Below, piece after piece: positions 1-7,721 of a stretch of 37,300 nucleotides of DNA. The translations under genes and the position numbers were made by a program. Below the pieces are notes generated by a model. It was not told the DNA's origin. It saw nothing but the letters and a program-made list of their open reading frames with translations, and did not search any database. Location: NCBI GenBank assembly GCA_019359235.1, contig JAHHHT010000019.1, positions 1-37,300 on the forward strand, read 5' to 3'. The DNA comes from Oscillatoria princeps RMCB-10 (lineage in GTDB: Bacteria > Cyanobacteriota > Cyanobacteriia > Cyanobacteriales > Oscillatoriaceae). The first letter of the stretch is position 1. The number at the start of each line of letters is the position of its first letter.

Positions 1-245
1 TCAGAGAGCACCGAGCTCAGCTGAGATTGTGTCTCCTCAAGCTGAGACTGGAGTTGCTGGCGCTCTTGACCTGCTCCCTCCAATTCAGATTGCAGCCGGT
101 CGCGCTCAGAGAGCACCGAGCTCAGCTCAGATTGTGTCTCCTCAAGCTGAGACTGGAGTTGCGCCACAGTCTGACCGGCTCCCTCCAATTCAGATTGCAG
201 CCGGTCGCGCTCAGAGAGCACCGAGCTCAGCTGAGATTGTGTCTC
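1..245 (-). repeat. 105-bp in-frame tandem repeat in the coiled-coil gene
   Basis: The same sequence begins at 1, 106 and 211, giving a period of 105 bp (35 codons). The first two copies differ mainly in a block of about 18 bases in the middle; the third diverges after about 35 bases. Such repeats expand and contract by recombination without breaking the heptad phase. The array may continue beyond the window start. Confidence 0.85.
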
Positions 246-605
246 AGACAGTTGCTGGGATTGATCTGCTAGCTGTGACTCAACATTCTCTCGCGCCGAA
301 CTCACTTGCTCGAGTTGGGATTGCAGTTCTGCCTTTTGCTGCTCAGTCTGCTCTAGTTGTGACTGCAGTTGCGAGTTGTGATGGTGAGCTTGACCTAATA
401 GAGTTTGAGACTCAGACAGCTGGGACTGCAGCTGTGAGTTTTCTTCACGAGATTGCTGTAATTCAGTTTGAATCTCTGCCAGTTGGGACTGGAGTTGTGA
501 GCGCTCCTCCTCAACTTTCTTTAATTGTTCCTGCCGTTCCGATCCAGAATCTTCCTGCTTAGATGAAGCAGCGGAATCGTCTGACTTTTTGCTTTTACTT
601 GCCAT
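1..605 (-). CDS. Coiled-coil repeat protein, C-terminus beyond window
   Basis: Reading leftward from an ATG at 605-603, the frame is open to the window edge (about 201 codons). An in-frame TGA two codons upstream fixes this start. The first 20 residues are Ser/Lys/Asp-rich and polar (MASKSKKSDDSAASS). After that the protein is almost only Gln, Leu, Ser and Glu in a heptad pattern (repeated LQSQL), as in a long parallel coiled coil. There is no signal peptide or membrane segment, so a cytoplasmic filament or scaffold role is likely. The distal part is built from 35-residue units, exactly five heptads, encoded by 105-bp DNA repeats. The plus-strand open frames here are shadows of this repeat. 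Function unknown; the composition would fit a myosin-tail-like or SMC-like structural protein. Confidence 0.8.
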   Translation of the reverse strand, partial: MASKSKKSDDSAASSKQEDSGSERQEQLKKVEEERSQLQSQLAEIQTELQQSREENSQLQSQLSESQTLLGQAHHHNSQLQSQLEQTEQQKAELQSQLEQVSSARENVESQLADQSQQLSETQSQLSSVLSERDRLQSELEGAGQTVAQLQSQLEETQSELSSVLSERDRLQSELEGAGQERQQLQSQLEETQSQLSSVLS

Positions 606-679
606 GTCTCACTGAGGAAATATTTGAAATAATTGGGTTTATAACTGCCAGCGCGATGCTTGAGTTTGCCTTGAGACTG

Positions 680-787
680 CTAGCGCCTAATGGCAAGCAT
701 ATTTGGCAGTTGCTGATTTTTGGGTTCTAAAATTTGGAGCGCCGTTTCCAGGGTCAATTCTTCTAGTGTTTGATTTTCAACCAGAGG
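680..787 (-). pseudogene. Possible 36-codon gene remnant
   Basis: This minus-strand frame runs from just after an in-frame TAG to a stop at 680-682 and reads LVENQTLEELTLETALQILE and onward, ending LAIRR. Its Leu/Glu composition looks like real protein, but it has no ATG or GTG start. It may be the tail of the gene whose head is the 45-codon frame just upstream (796-933), now in another frame. I do not recognise the family. Confidence 0.25.
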
Positions 788-795
788 CTAGAGAT

Positions 796-933
796 TCAGC
801 GTCTCTCCATTTTTTGGGTGGCGCTGAGCGTGCCGGCGACAGGTGGAATGTCGTTTCTTAATTCCCCCCTACCAGTCTCAATCGCTTGCGAATTAGACCC
901 TTTCAGCCAAGTTACCAGATATTGCAAAGGCAT
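796..933 (-). CDS. Small ORF, 45 aa, possibly a gene fragment
   Basis: An ATG at 933 preceded by a G-rich run opens a 45-codon frame beginning MPLQYLVTWLKG. It is followed in another frame by the 680-787 remnant, so the two may be halves of one frameshifted small gene. An inverted repeat (938-945 with 966-973) would fold over the presumed ribosome site. No known domain recognised. Low confidence that it is expressed. Confidence 0.25.
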   Translation of the reverse strand: MPLQYLVTWLKGSNSQAIETGRGELRNDIPPVAGTLSATQKMERR

Positions 934-1168
934 ACCCCCCTGAAAGTTTGGCAACTTCTTTCGGTTTTCAGGGATAAATACTCACCGGCTGTAACGGCTT
1001 TCCGCCCCTATACTCTCAACTTTTGAGGGAGTTGAGGATTGGTTTCTTCACCACCATTGGCTATCTTGTAAGTGATCCTCCCTGTTATAGTTTCTAGCTT
1101 GCTTCTCTGACGAAAGTGCGCTTTGGGCGCACCGGCACTGAAATCGGATTCTGCTGGTAACTGGCGGA

Positions 1169-1198
1169 GCGCGGGAGCCTTCCCCGGCTCTCACGCGC
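1169..1198. other. GC-rich stem-loop downstream of gltX
   Basis: GCGCG (1169-1173) pairs with CGCGC (1194-1198), and GAGCC (1175-1179) pairs with GGCTC (1186-1190) around a six-base loop. It lies about 135 bp past the gltX stop. There is no following T-run on the minus strand, so it is not a standard intrinsic terminator, but it could block or process the gltX transcript end. Confidence 0.4.
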
Positions 1199-1219
1199 CT
1201 GTAACAGTTCTCGGACTGT

Positions 1220-1269
1220 CGCTTGCAAAAATTGATTTAGTATGCTATTATACCAGACTTTTGCAAGCG
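1220..1269. repeat. 50-bp element with perfect 11-bp terminal inverted repeats
   Basis: CGCTTGCAAAA at 1220-1230 is the exact reverse complement of 1259-1269. The 28-bp centre is AT-rich. On the minus strand it contains TATAAT (1252-1247), with a TTGCTC 18 bases upstream (1276-1271) as a possible -35. It could be a leftward promoter under a large operator-like repeat, a terminator-like hairpin, or a tiny mobile remnant. Confidence 0.5.
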
Positions 1270-1331
1270 AGAGCAAAAAGGCGCGTAAGTTTGACGGTAA
1301 CAGTTGCCAGCCCCTCAGCTCTTGCTATCTC

Positions 1332-2819
1332 TTACCCCTTCAGCGCCAGAGCCGCTTGCAAGCGAACTCGGTCAAGAGATCGCTGGTGCAGCAGCAACCA
1401 AGATTGTACCAGATCGGGGCCGTGCACTTCGCCTGTCAGTGCTGCCCGCAGCGAGCGCATCACGGCTCCTTTTTTGAGATTTTTCTCTTTCGTCACCTTT
1501 TTGATGACTTCCCCAGCACCTGCTTGTGTGAGAGCCGGTTCGCTGTCGAGGTTGGCCAGAATTGCCTCTAAAACGCCATAGGCTTCCGGTTGCGCCAGCT
1601 GTGCGGCAGCTTCCGCGCTATACCCCACCTCTTTGACAAAAAACACCCGGCTCATGTCGGCGGCGTCTTTCAAGCGACTCAAGCTTGGGCCAATCAGAGC
1701 CGCCAGCTGTTCCAGCCAAAGGCGATCGGCGGCGGGATCGAACTCACACCCCGCCTCGCGCCAGTAGGGAATCAGCTTTTCGGTTAGCTGATTCACCGGC
1801 ATAGAGTGCAGGTACTGGCTGTTAATCCAGTTGAGCTTGTCCCAGTCAAACTTAGCACCGGCTTTATTAACGCGATCAAAGCCGAATTTCGCCGCCGCCT
1901 CTTCCAGCGCAAACAGCTCTTGACTGTCTGGCGGCGACCAGCCCAGCAGCGTCATATAATTGGCCATCGCCTCAGCCGTGTAGCCCAACTGCTGGAAGTC
2001 ATAAATGGAGGTAACGCCATCCCGTTTCGACAGCTTTTGACCGGCTTGGTTCAAAATCAGGGGCGTGTGGCCGAACTCGGGCCTTTTTGCCCCGAAAGCT
2101 TCGTAAAGCAAAATCTGTTTCGGCGTGTTGCCGATGTGGTCTTCCCCTCGGATGACATGGGTGATTGTCATATCAATGTCATCCACCACCACCACAAAAT
2201 TGTAGAGAGGCTGGCCAATTTCACTGCCGGTGGCGGCGCGAGCGATCACCATATCGCCACCCAAGTCGCTGCCTTTCCAGCTCACCCGGTCCCGCACCAT
2301 GTCATTCCAGGAAATCTCCCGCTCGTCGTCAATAATAAAGCGAATCACCGACGTGCGCCCAACGGCTGCAAAGGCGGCTCGCTGTTCCGGCGTCAGGTTG
2401 CGGTGACGGTTGTCGTAGCGGGGAGCCTGTTTTTTAGCTTTTTGCTCCTCGCGCATTTGCGCCAGTTCTGACTCCGTGCAGTAGCAGCGATAAGCCTGCC
2501 CTTTATCCAGGAGTTCTTGAATCTTCTGCCGGTAGAGATCCAGGCGCTGGGACTGAAAAATTGGCCCTTCATCCCAGTTCATACCCAGCCAGCGCAGTCC
2601 GTCGAGTATATTCTGGGTGTACTCTGGGCGGGAGCGCTCTAAATCCGTGTCTTCGATGCGCAAAATGAACTTCCCGCCGTGATGGCGGGCAAATAGCCAG
2701 TTAAACACGCCTGTTCTGGCTGTCCCGATGTGTAAATTGCCGGTGGGACTGGGGGCTAGACGGACTCTGACACTCCCGACAGTTTCAATCCCGTTTCCGG
2801 GATTCAGCTGACCAAACAT
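1332..2819 (-). CDS. gltX: Glutamyl-tRNA synthetase
   Basis: Class Ic aminoacyl-tRNA synthetase that charges glutamate to tRNA-Glu. In cyanobacteria the enzyme is normally non-discriminating and also makes Glu-tRNA-Gln for GatCAB. The 495-residue protein has the HIGH-type signature HIGT at 30-33 and the KMSKS-type loop KLSKR at 262-266, with family-typical sequence throughout. The usual family N-terminus corresponds to [16 protein letters not shown], near residue 17. The preceding 16 residues, including [13 protein letters not shown], are encoded by a dispersed 110-bp repeat. The ATG at 2819 and its GGAGG run five bases upstream both lie in that repeat, and I see no ATG, GTG or TTG nearer the catalytic domain. 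The repeat therefore appears to supply translation initiation. Confidence 0.97.
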   Translation of the reverse strand: MFGQLNPGNGIETVGSVRVRLAPSPTGNLHIGTARTGVFNWLFARHHGGKFILRIEDTDLERSRPEYTQNILDGLRWLGMNWDEGPIFQSQRLDLYRQKIQELLDKGQAYRCYCTESELAQMREEQKAKKQAPRYDNRHRNLTPEQRAAFAAVGRTSVIRFIIDDEREISWNDMVRDRVSWKGSDLGGDMVIARAATGSEIGQPLYNFVVVVDDIDMTITHVIRGEDHIGNTPKQILLYEAFGAKRPEFGHTPLILNQAGQKLSKRDGVTSIYDFQQLGYTAEAMANYMTLLGWSPPDSQELFALEEAAAKFGFDRVNKAGAKFDWDKLNWINSQYLHSMPVNQLTEKLIPYWREAGCEFDPAADRLWLEQLAALIGPSLSRLKDAADMSRVFFVKEVGYSAEAAAQLAQPEAYGVLEAILANLDSEPALTQAGAGEVIKKVTKEKNLKKGAVMRSLRAALTGEVHGPDLVQSWLLLHQRSLDRVRLQAALALKG

Positions 2820-2891
2820 CTTCTCCTCCTACCCCCTAGTGAAATCATTGTCGCATTGATATGGGCTTCTTTGTACAACTGGGATGCTCCC
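2782..2891 (-). repeat. 110-bp dispersed element, copy A (gltX leader)
   Basis: Read on the minus strand, it runs from GGGAGCAT (2891) to GGGATTGAAAC (2782). It matches copy B at 12259-12368 with about 12 differences in 110 bases, and copy C at 33182-33292 less closely. It contains GGAGGAGAAG followed by ATG, the frame [12 protein letters not shown], and the 18-base hairpin AATCCCGGAAACGGGATT (7-bp stem, GAAA loop). Its 3' half is the first 13 codons of gltX. Confidence 0.9.
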
Positions 2892-3194
2892 TACTCTCTA
2901 AACGGCCAATTTTTTATTATACCTAAAATTATGGCAAAATTTAGAGAGTATCCCTCCCTTTATTCCCCAGAGCCGGCGCAACCAGCTCTTGCAGAACGCC
3001 GCATCGCGTCTGGCTCTCTTGTAGAAACGCAATTTATCCCGTCTGGTAGCGGCTTCTATGAATTTACCCGCCCTCAAGTCGCGCCGGTTGTCCGTTTGAT
3101 TTGTCATCTAGCACTAGCCAAATTGGTTAGGACATCATTAAGGCCCGGCGTAAGCGTTGCGGCGCGTAAGCCGCACTCCCACCTACGGATATAC

Positions 3195-3480
3195 GTCCCG
3201 GGCTGGGAAAATACCCCCCTGCGCCAGATGCGGTCGGCGGAATTCGGGGTGCCGGTGAGTGTGGACAGCGACGCCAATGTTGCGGCGCTGGGGGAGCACC
3301 GCTTTGGTGCCGGCAACCCGACGGTAGGGCTAAAGCCCAACTACAAACGCGGGACGCCCCTGGCGCGGAGCCGGTAGCATGGCGGGAGAGATTGGCCACA
3401 CAGTCGCTGACCCAGCCGGCCCGATGGTGCGGCAAGCGCGGCAGTGGGTCGCGCTTGGCATCTGGGCCCTATATGGTTAG
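3195..3480 (+). pseudogene. Relic of a ROK-family sugar kinase (glucokinase-like)
   Basis: From 3195 the frame reads PGWENTPLRQM, then SDANVAALGEHRFGAG, the sugar- and ATP-binding core of ROK kinases. After GAGNPTV the frame enters unrelated sequence made by a palindromic repeat. A second frame starting about 3374 resumes with SMAGEIGHTVADPAGPM, the conserved ROK stretch containing the GEIGHT motif, and stops at 3478-3480. The loop normally joining these blocks (the TGIGGG region), the N-terminal ATP site and the zinc-cysteine motif are absent. It cannot encode an active enzyme. The upstream part of the plus frame (from 2856) has no homology that I can see. Confidence 0.8.
3324..3348 (-). repeat. 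REP-like palindrome inside the ROK relic
   Basis: The core resembles TTGGGCTTTAGCCCAA. On the minus strand these 25 bases match 17565-17589 with one difference. The copy sits exactly at the break in the ROK kinase relic, which suggests that its insertion, or a deletion next to it, inactivated the gene. Confidence 0.75.
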
Positions 3481-3549
3481 GACGTAGGACAGGCGTTCCC
3501 TCCGATCCCTATCTTAGGTTAGGACGTAGGACAGGCGTCTCGCCTGTCC
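3475..3549. repeat. 22-bp direct repeat and 9-bp hairpin
   Basis: A 22-base unit beginning GGTTAGGACGTAGG occurs at 3475-3496 and again at 3517-3538. The second copy runs into a perfect hairpin: GGACAGGCG (3529-3537), loop TCT, CGCCTGTCC (3541-3549). This is a repeat-type hairpin without a U-tract, filling the gap between the ROK relic and kinase 1. Confidence 0.75.
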
Positions 3550-3575
3550 CTATCCCTACTAGCAAGTGAGATACC

Positions 3576-3606
3576 TTGTCCTAAACTAACTGTCTATTGC
3601 TATAAT
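3576..3606 (+). promoter_or_regulatory. Candidate promoter for kinase 1
   Basis: A perfect TATAAT at 3601-3606 has TTGTCC 19 bases upstream (3576-3581). Transcription would start near 3613, leaving a leader of about 115 bases before the kinase start at 3729. The -10 is strong, but the spacing is longer than ideal. Confidence 0.35.
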
Positions 3607-3728
3607 AGAAAGTTTAGGGCATTATCAGCCAATGAATTGACTCGGCTCGCCGGAATTTTAAGGAAAATTTCATTTATTTTTCCAGCTGCATTGGGTAGCA
3701 TAGTAAAAGATGAGTGCACCTGCCCGCT

Positions 3729-5804
3729 ATGAGCGACTACCCAGACTTTTCCAGCCACGGCTATCAAGTTTTAGAGGCAAACGGTCGGAACCCCGTACTC
3801 GGTCACAATAACATCGGGGGGAGAGTCACCTACCTCGCTGTTAACACAAAAACCCAGCAGCCGGTGGTGATTAAGCAGTTTCAGTTCGCCCAGTTGGGGG
3901 CGAACTGGGGGGAGTACAACGCGATTGAGCGAGAAATCAAAGTGCTGCGCCGGCTCAAACACCCCAGCATCCCCCGCTATCTGGATTTCTTCCAGACAGC
4001 CGGCGGTTTCTGCATGGTGCAGGAATACAAAGACGCCGAATCAGCCGCCACCTCCCGCAGCTTTTCACCGCAAGAAATCAAGCAAATCGCCATCTCGGTG
4101 TTGGAGATTTTGGTCTACTTGCAATCAATGAAGCAGCCTGTCATCCACCGGGATATCAAACCAGAAAACATTTTGATAGATGGGCAGATGAAGGTGTACT
4201 TGGTGGACTTTGGTTTCGCTCGGATGGGGGGTGGGGAAGTTGCAGCCAGCAGTGTCGTCAAAGGCAGCCTCGGATTTATGCCGCCGGAGCAATTATTCAA
4301 CCGGCAGCTAACAGAAGCCTCGGATCTGTATGGGTTAGGCGCGACGCTGATTTGCTTGCTCACCGGCACGAAATCCGCAGATATCGGCAACTTAATAGAT
4401 GAGAGATACGGCATACATTTCCAGCATCTCGTACCGCCACAAGATCGGGGGTGGCTCAACTGGCTGGAAAAAATGGTCGAGCCCAGACCGCAAGACCGCT
4501 ACGCTAATGCTGCAGAAGCTTTAGCAGCCCTCAAACCCCTCGATGTCAGCCGGTTGCCGAAAGTTAGGGTAAGCTGGGATAAAGTTGAATTACAAGCGGT
4601 TGAACTGGGCGAGAAACTAAGGCAAACCATCACCGTCAGCAACCCAATTCCAGAGACAGTGCTTGCGGGCCGGTGGGAAGTAGCGCCCCATGAGAGCGAT
4701 CCGCCCCACACCCCTTATGACCACGCTTGGATATTCTTTGAGCCGGTGAAGTTTGAGGGCAATATGGCGGTGTGCGAAATCACGGTGGATACCAGCCAGT
4801 TGCTGGAGGATCTAACCTACACTCGCCAAGTTTTCTTGCGGACAAACTCTCAGCCGGACACTTATCCTATCGCGATTGAGGTTAAAACTGCACCCCTCCC
4901 CAAATTTACAATAAGTCTGTTTCTAAAGCTGCTGTTATTTAGGCTGTTTTTTATAATATTGTTTTTCATATTTGGGTATTTGTTTATCGGGTATATTAAT
5001 GCCTTGAATATTAAGGGTTTTGTCTCGGAGCTTGATCACCTACCCTCTTTTGTAATTTTTATGCCCAGCCTGGTGGCTGGATTTATCGCAGCACACAAGA
5101 CGATGATAGGGATGGCGACTGGGGCTGAGTTTAATGGGGTAGGAGTTTTAGTTGGAGCTAGTAATGGAACTCTACTTGGGTCTGTTGCTGGTTTCATTGC
5201 TGCTGGTGGCATGGTGTCAAACTCTACGAATGGGCAAATAGCCAGTCTGGCAGGCTCTCTGGTAGGAGCTGTCATGGGAGCTCTTACTGGAGCTTTTCTT
5301 GGGGGTGTTATGATGGGTTGTCTGACTTGGATTTTTTTTCAGTTGTTTAGTGGGTGGCTGGCGATGTCTCTTTTGCCTTGTATTTTAAAGCCAGTGCCAT
5401 TTGATGGCTCTGGTGGCGAGGGTATAGTTAATGCACTTGTTGGTATAGTTTTAATTGGAATAAGTCTGCTTTTTTTGTGGTTTGTCAATCCTTGCATATC
5501 GGCAGCAGTCTGTATAATCGTTTACTTTCTGGTTTTATTCCAGATAGAGGAGTGTAATAAATATGCTGTGGATGTCGCATTTCTATGGACTGGTTTTAGT
5601 ATTACTTTAGGAGCGGAGTATCAACTGTTCTCAAATGTGGTGTCTCAACAAGCATGGGTGGAGCCGTTGGAAATGGCTGTCGCAGCAGCAATGGCAATTG
5701 CCGGTTTATCCGCTACCGCTATCCCACTGATCAGCCTGATGGTCAAACGCTCCATAATGATTGACAAATACCTCAAGTCTGAACCCTATTTGATTAAACC
5801 ATAA
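3729..5804 (+). CDS. Ser/Thr protein kinase with Ig-like domain and multispan membrane tail
   Basis: Eukaryotic-type kinase of 691 aa that would phosphorylate Ser/Thr on unknown partners. Catalytic landmarks are K49 (VVIKQF), E69, H140-R141-D142 (HRDIKPEN), D160-F161-G162 and MPPEQ in place of APE. The glycine loop is atypical (GGRVTYLA instead of GxGxxG). It also carries about five extra residues relative to the two paralogues in this window. Residues about 278-390 look like a cytoplasmic beta-sandwich of Ig/ASH type. From about 394 to the end there are six or more hydrophobic segments, several Gly/Ala-rich, so the kinase is anchored by a polytopic domain. The start was chosen at ATG 3729 because the paralogues begin MSDFPNF and MSHFPDF; a GTG at 3714 is the alternative. 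Confidence 0.93.
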   Translation: MSDYPDFSSHGYQVLEANGRNPVLGHNNIGGRVTYLAVNTKTQQPVVIKQFQFAQLGANWGEYNAIEREIKVLRRLKHPSIPRYLDFFQTAGGFCMVQEYKDAESAATSRSFSPQEIKQIAISVLEILVYLQSMKQPVIHRDIKPENILIDGQMKVYLVDFGFARMGGGEVAASSVVKGSLGFMPPEQLFNRQLTEASDLYGLGATLICLLTGTKSADIGNLIDERYGIHFQHLVPPQDRGWLNWLEKMVEPRPQDRYANAAEALAALKPLDVSRLPKVRVSWDKVELQAVELGEKLRQTITVSNPIPETVLAGRWEVAPHESDPPHTPYDHAWIFFEPVKFEGNMAVCEITVDTSQLLEDLTYTRQVFLRTNSQPDTYPIAIEVKTAPLPKFTISLFLKLLLFRLFFIILFFIFGYLFIGYINALNIKGFVSELDHLPSFVIFMPSLVAGFIAAHKTMIGMATGAEFNGVGVLVGASNGTLLGSVAGFIAAGGMVSNSTNGQIASLAGSLVGAVMGALTGAFLGGVMMGCLTWIFFQLFSGWLAMSLLPCILKPVPFDGSGGEGIVNALVGIVLIGISLLFLWFVNPCISAAVCIIVYFLVLFQIEECNKYAVDVAFLWTGFSITLGAEYQLFSNVVSQQAWVEPLEMAVAAAMAIAGLSATAIPLISLMVKRSIMIDKYLKSEPYLIKP

Positions 5805-6328
5805 TTGATATCATGTCCGCTTGCATCGGTTTTGTATATAAGCCTTGTAGGGGCGGGTGAGCGCCAAAATATTTCTGGCACAGGGCAGAATATGAATAAA
5901 CCCGCCCCTACCCCTTCAGTACAACAACGGTGCCAATCTCGCTTTTGTACATAAGTCCTGGCGATTGAAAGCTGCTGTTGGCGTGCTGTTGGCGAATCCG
6001 TGAGGGGTTAGACCTTTTCTCTGGGAAGTAAAAAGGGCGAAGCATTGGCGAATGAAGATATCGGGTGGTGTCCCAAAGCTTGTCCCGCCAATGCTTCGCC
6101 CCTACACAAGATCCGATGTAGGGGCGAAGCATGAGCGCGACCATTTATGGGACTCAAGGAAAAGATTACATCCGCTCATGCTTCGCCCAACCCCTCTCGC
6201 TACCTGCAGACGGGCGGGTGGGGTAAGACCCCACATCAATTCGCCAAAAGTCTCTTGAAATACCGGATATACAGACGAAACCCGCCTGCGCGGGTTTCAA
6301 ATGAACTTCTAATAAGGGAAAAAATATG
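5805..6328. repeat. Intergenic cluster of three hairpin repeats plus a REP
   Basis: No gene is seen between the two kinases. Three successive inverted repeats occupy the space. The first has 12-bp arms (5847-5858 with 5900-5911). The second has 16-bp arms (6035-6050 with 6086-6101) with core GGGCGAAGCATTGGCG. The third has 16-bp arms (6122-6137 with 6173-6188) with core GGGCGAAGCATGAGCG. The last two are diverged copies of one family, with matching changes in both arms. A fourth element at 6266-6297 is listed separately. Confidence 0.8.
6266..6297 (+). repeat. REP hairpin, CCCGCCTGCGCGGG family
   Basis: AAACCCGC, CTGC loop, GCGGGTTT, preceded by ATACAGAC. The same motif recurs at 17411-17441 as AAAGCCCGC/GCGGGCTTT, so the outer stem pair has changed on both sides together. 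It lies about 30 bp before the start of kinase 2. Confidence 0.75.
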
Positions 6329-7631
6329 ATGAGCGATTTCCCAAATTTTACCAACTACGGCTATCAAATCAAAAGAGAACTCGGTCAGAATCGTGCCGGC
6401 GGGAGAGTCACCTACCTCGCCACGGAAATTAACACTCAGCGCTCCGTTGTCGTCAAACAATTTCAATTTGCCCGCACGGGTGCTAGCTGGTCAGAGTATG
6501 ACGCTTTTGAGCGGGAAATTCAAGTCTTGCGAAGACTTGACCATCCCAGCATCCCTCACTATTTGGATTCCTTCCAAACGCCAGCCGGTTTCTGCATGGT
6601 GCAGGAATATAAGGATGCTCCTTCCCTGGCAAGTTCGCGCCGGTGGAAGCCGCAAGAAATAAAGCAAATTGCCATTTCGGTTCTGGAAATCCTCAAATAC
6701 CTGCAAAATCAGATGACTCCAGTGATTCACAGGGATTTGAAACCGGAAAATATCTTGGTGGATGAGCGTCTGAATGTTTTTTTTGGTGGATTTTGGCTTC
6801 GCTCGCACCGGCGGGGGAGAAGTCGCCGCCAGCAGCGTTGTCAAAGGCACCCTCGGATTTATGCCGCCAGAACAGATGTTCAACCGGCACCTCAGCGCCG
6901 CATCGGATCTCTACAGTCTTGGCGCTACGCTGATTTGCTTGCTGACGAACACAGCCTCCACCGAAATTGGCACCCTGGTAGATGATGCGGGGCGGATTAA
7001 TTTCAAGCAGCGGGTGCCGAAACTAACTCCGGGATTTATTGAGTGGCTGCAAAAAATGGTGGAACCGAATGTCAAACAGCGCTATGCTAACGCAGCTGAA
7101 GCTCTAGACGCTCTAATTCCCCTTCAGGTGCTTCGCCCGGATGGAACTTCTAAAGTGCCGGTGGTTGCTGCCGGTTTGCTAGCGGTGGGTGTGGCTTTCT
7201 GCGTGCCGGTTGTAATGAAATTTAGCGCACCTGAAGTTGAACTGCAGGAAGTAGAAGAACAGAATGCTGGAGAAGTGATTGTTACCGCAGACCCAAAATC
7301 AGTGAAGAATACAGACAGCATATCACTGAATCAAAAACGGGTGTATTTTTCCGTCAAAATTAACACTAATACCCCAAAAAGTCAAGCCATCGGTACTTGC
7401 CAGCTATTCAATAGTGCTGGAATCCTTGTAGCAATGGGTCAATCCCCGCTTCAAGTATCGGAAAGCGGATTGTTGTCAGCTTACTGTTGGTATGACTTCA
7501 AAAAAATTGACAGTCCCGGAGATTGGACGTTTAAATTTAATGTAGACGGCCAAAAAGCCGTGCAAAAAAACTTGCTAGTGCTATACATCCAGCCACAGCC
7601 TACCCCTCCGGAAGGAAGAGAAGAAGGATAA
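6329..7631 (+). pseudogene. Ser/Thr protein kinase, frameshifted at a T8 run
   Basis: Paralogue of the kinase just upstream. The first frame (to 6985) has K43, HRDLKPEN (H134-R135-D136) and then loses the family sequence at eight T residues (6777-6784). The second frame (open from 6774 to the stop at 7631) resumes exactly with LVDFGFARTGGGEVAASSVV and continues through MPPEQMF to the end. Seven T residues would restore NVFLVDFGFAR. After the kinase domain come one membrane segment (VPVVAAGLLAVGVAFCVPVV) and about 140 residues of probable periplasmic domain. As written, the DFG magnesium-binding motif is lost. The cause could be a real mutation, a sequencing error in the homopolymer, or polymerase slippage at the T-run that rescues some product. 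Confidence 0.85.
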
Positions 7632-7721
7632 ATAAAGAGTTTCTGCTTTCCCCCTTCCTCCCTGTAAGCCCGGCATTCGTGCAGTTTCATAAACGGGTTT
7701 CGATGGCGATCGCTTATCTCC

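Larger units (their letters stand above)
606..1331. other. Gene-poor stretch between coiled-coil gene and gltX
   Basis: There is no convincing full-length gene here. On the minus strand there is a 45-codon frame (796-933) and a frame remnant (680-787). CCCTGAAA at 938-945 pairs with TTTCAGGG at 966-973, and this hairpin covers the purine-rich run before the 45-codon frame. A GC-rich hairpin (1169-1198) and a 50-bp inverted repeat (1220-1269) lie nearer gltX. The 60-codon minus frame at 1094-1276 has no recognisable features and is probably not a gene. Confidence 0.5.

Noticed and set aside
29-562. Plus-strand ORFs over the first 560 bases
   Set aside because: They are shadows of the repetitive minus-strand coiled-coil gene, which has a fixed ATG and heptad pattern.
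1123-2471. Plus-strand ORFs within and beside gltX
   Set aside because: They are antisense to a clear aminoacyl-tRNA synthetase and show no family signature.
2782-2820. CRISPR repeat (GTTTCAATCCC... ATTGAAAC-type ends)
   Set aside because: The ends look like cyanobacterial CRISPR repeats, but there is no array of regularly spaced units and similarity continues over 110 bp at three distant sites. It is treated as a dispersed element.
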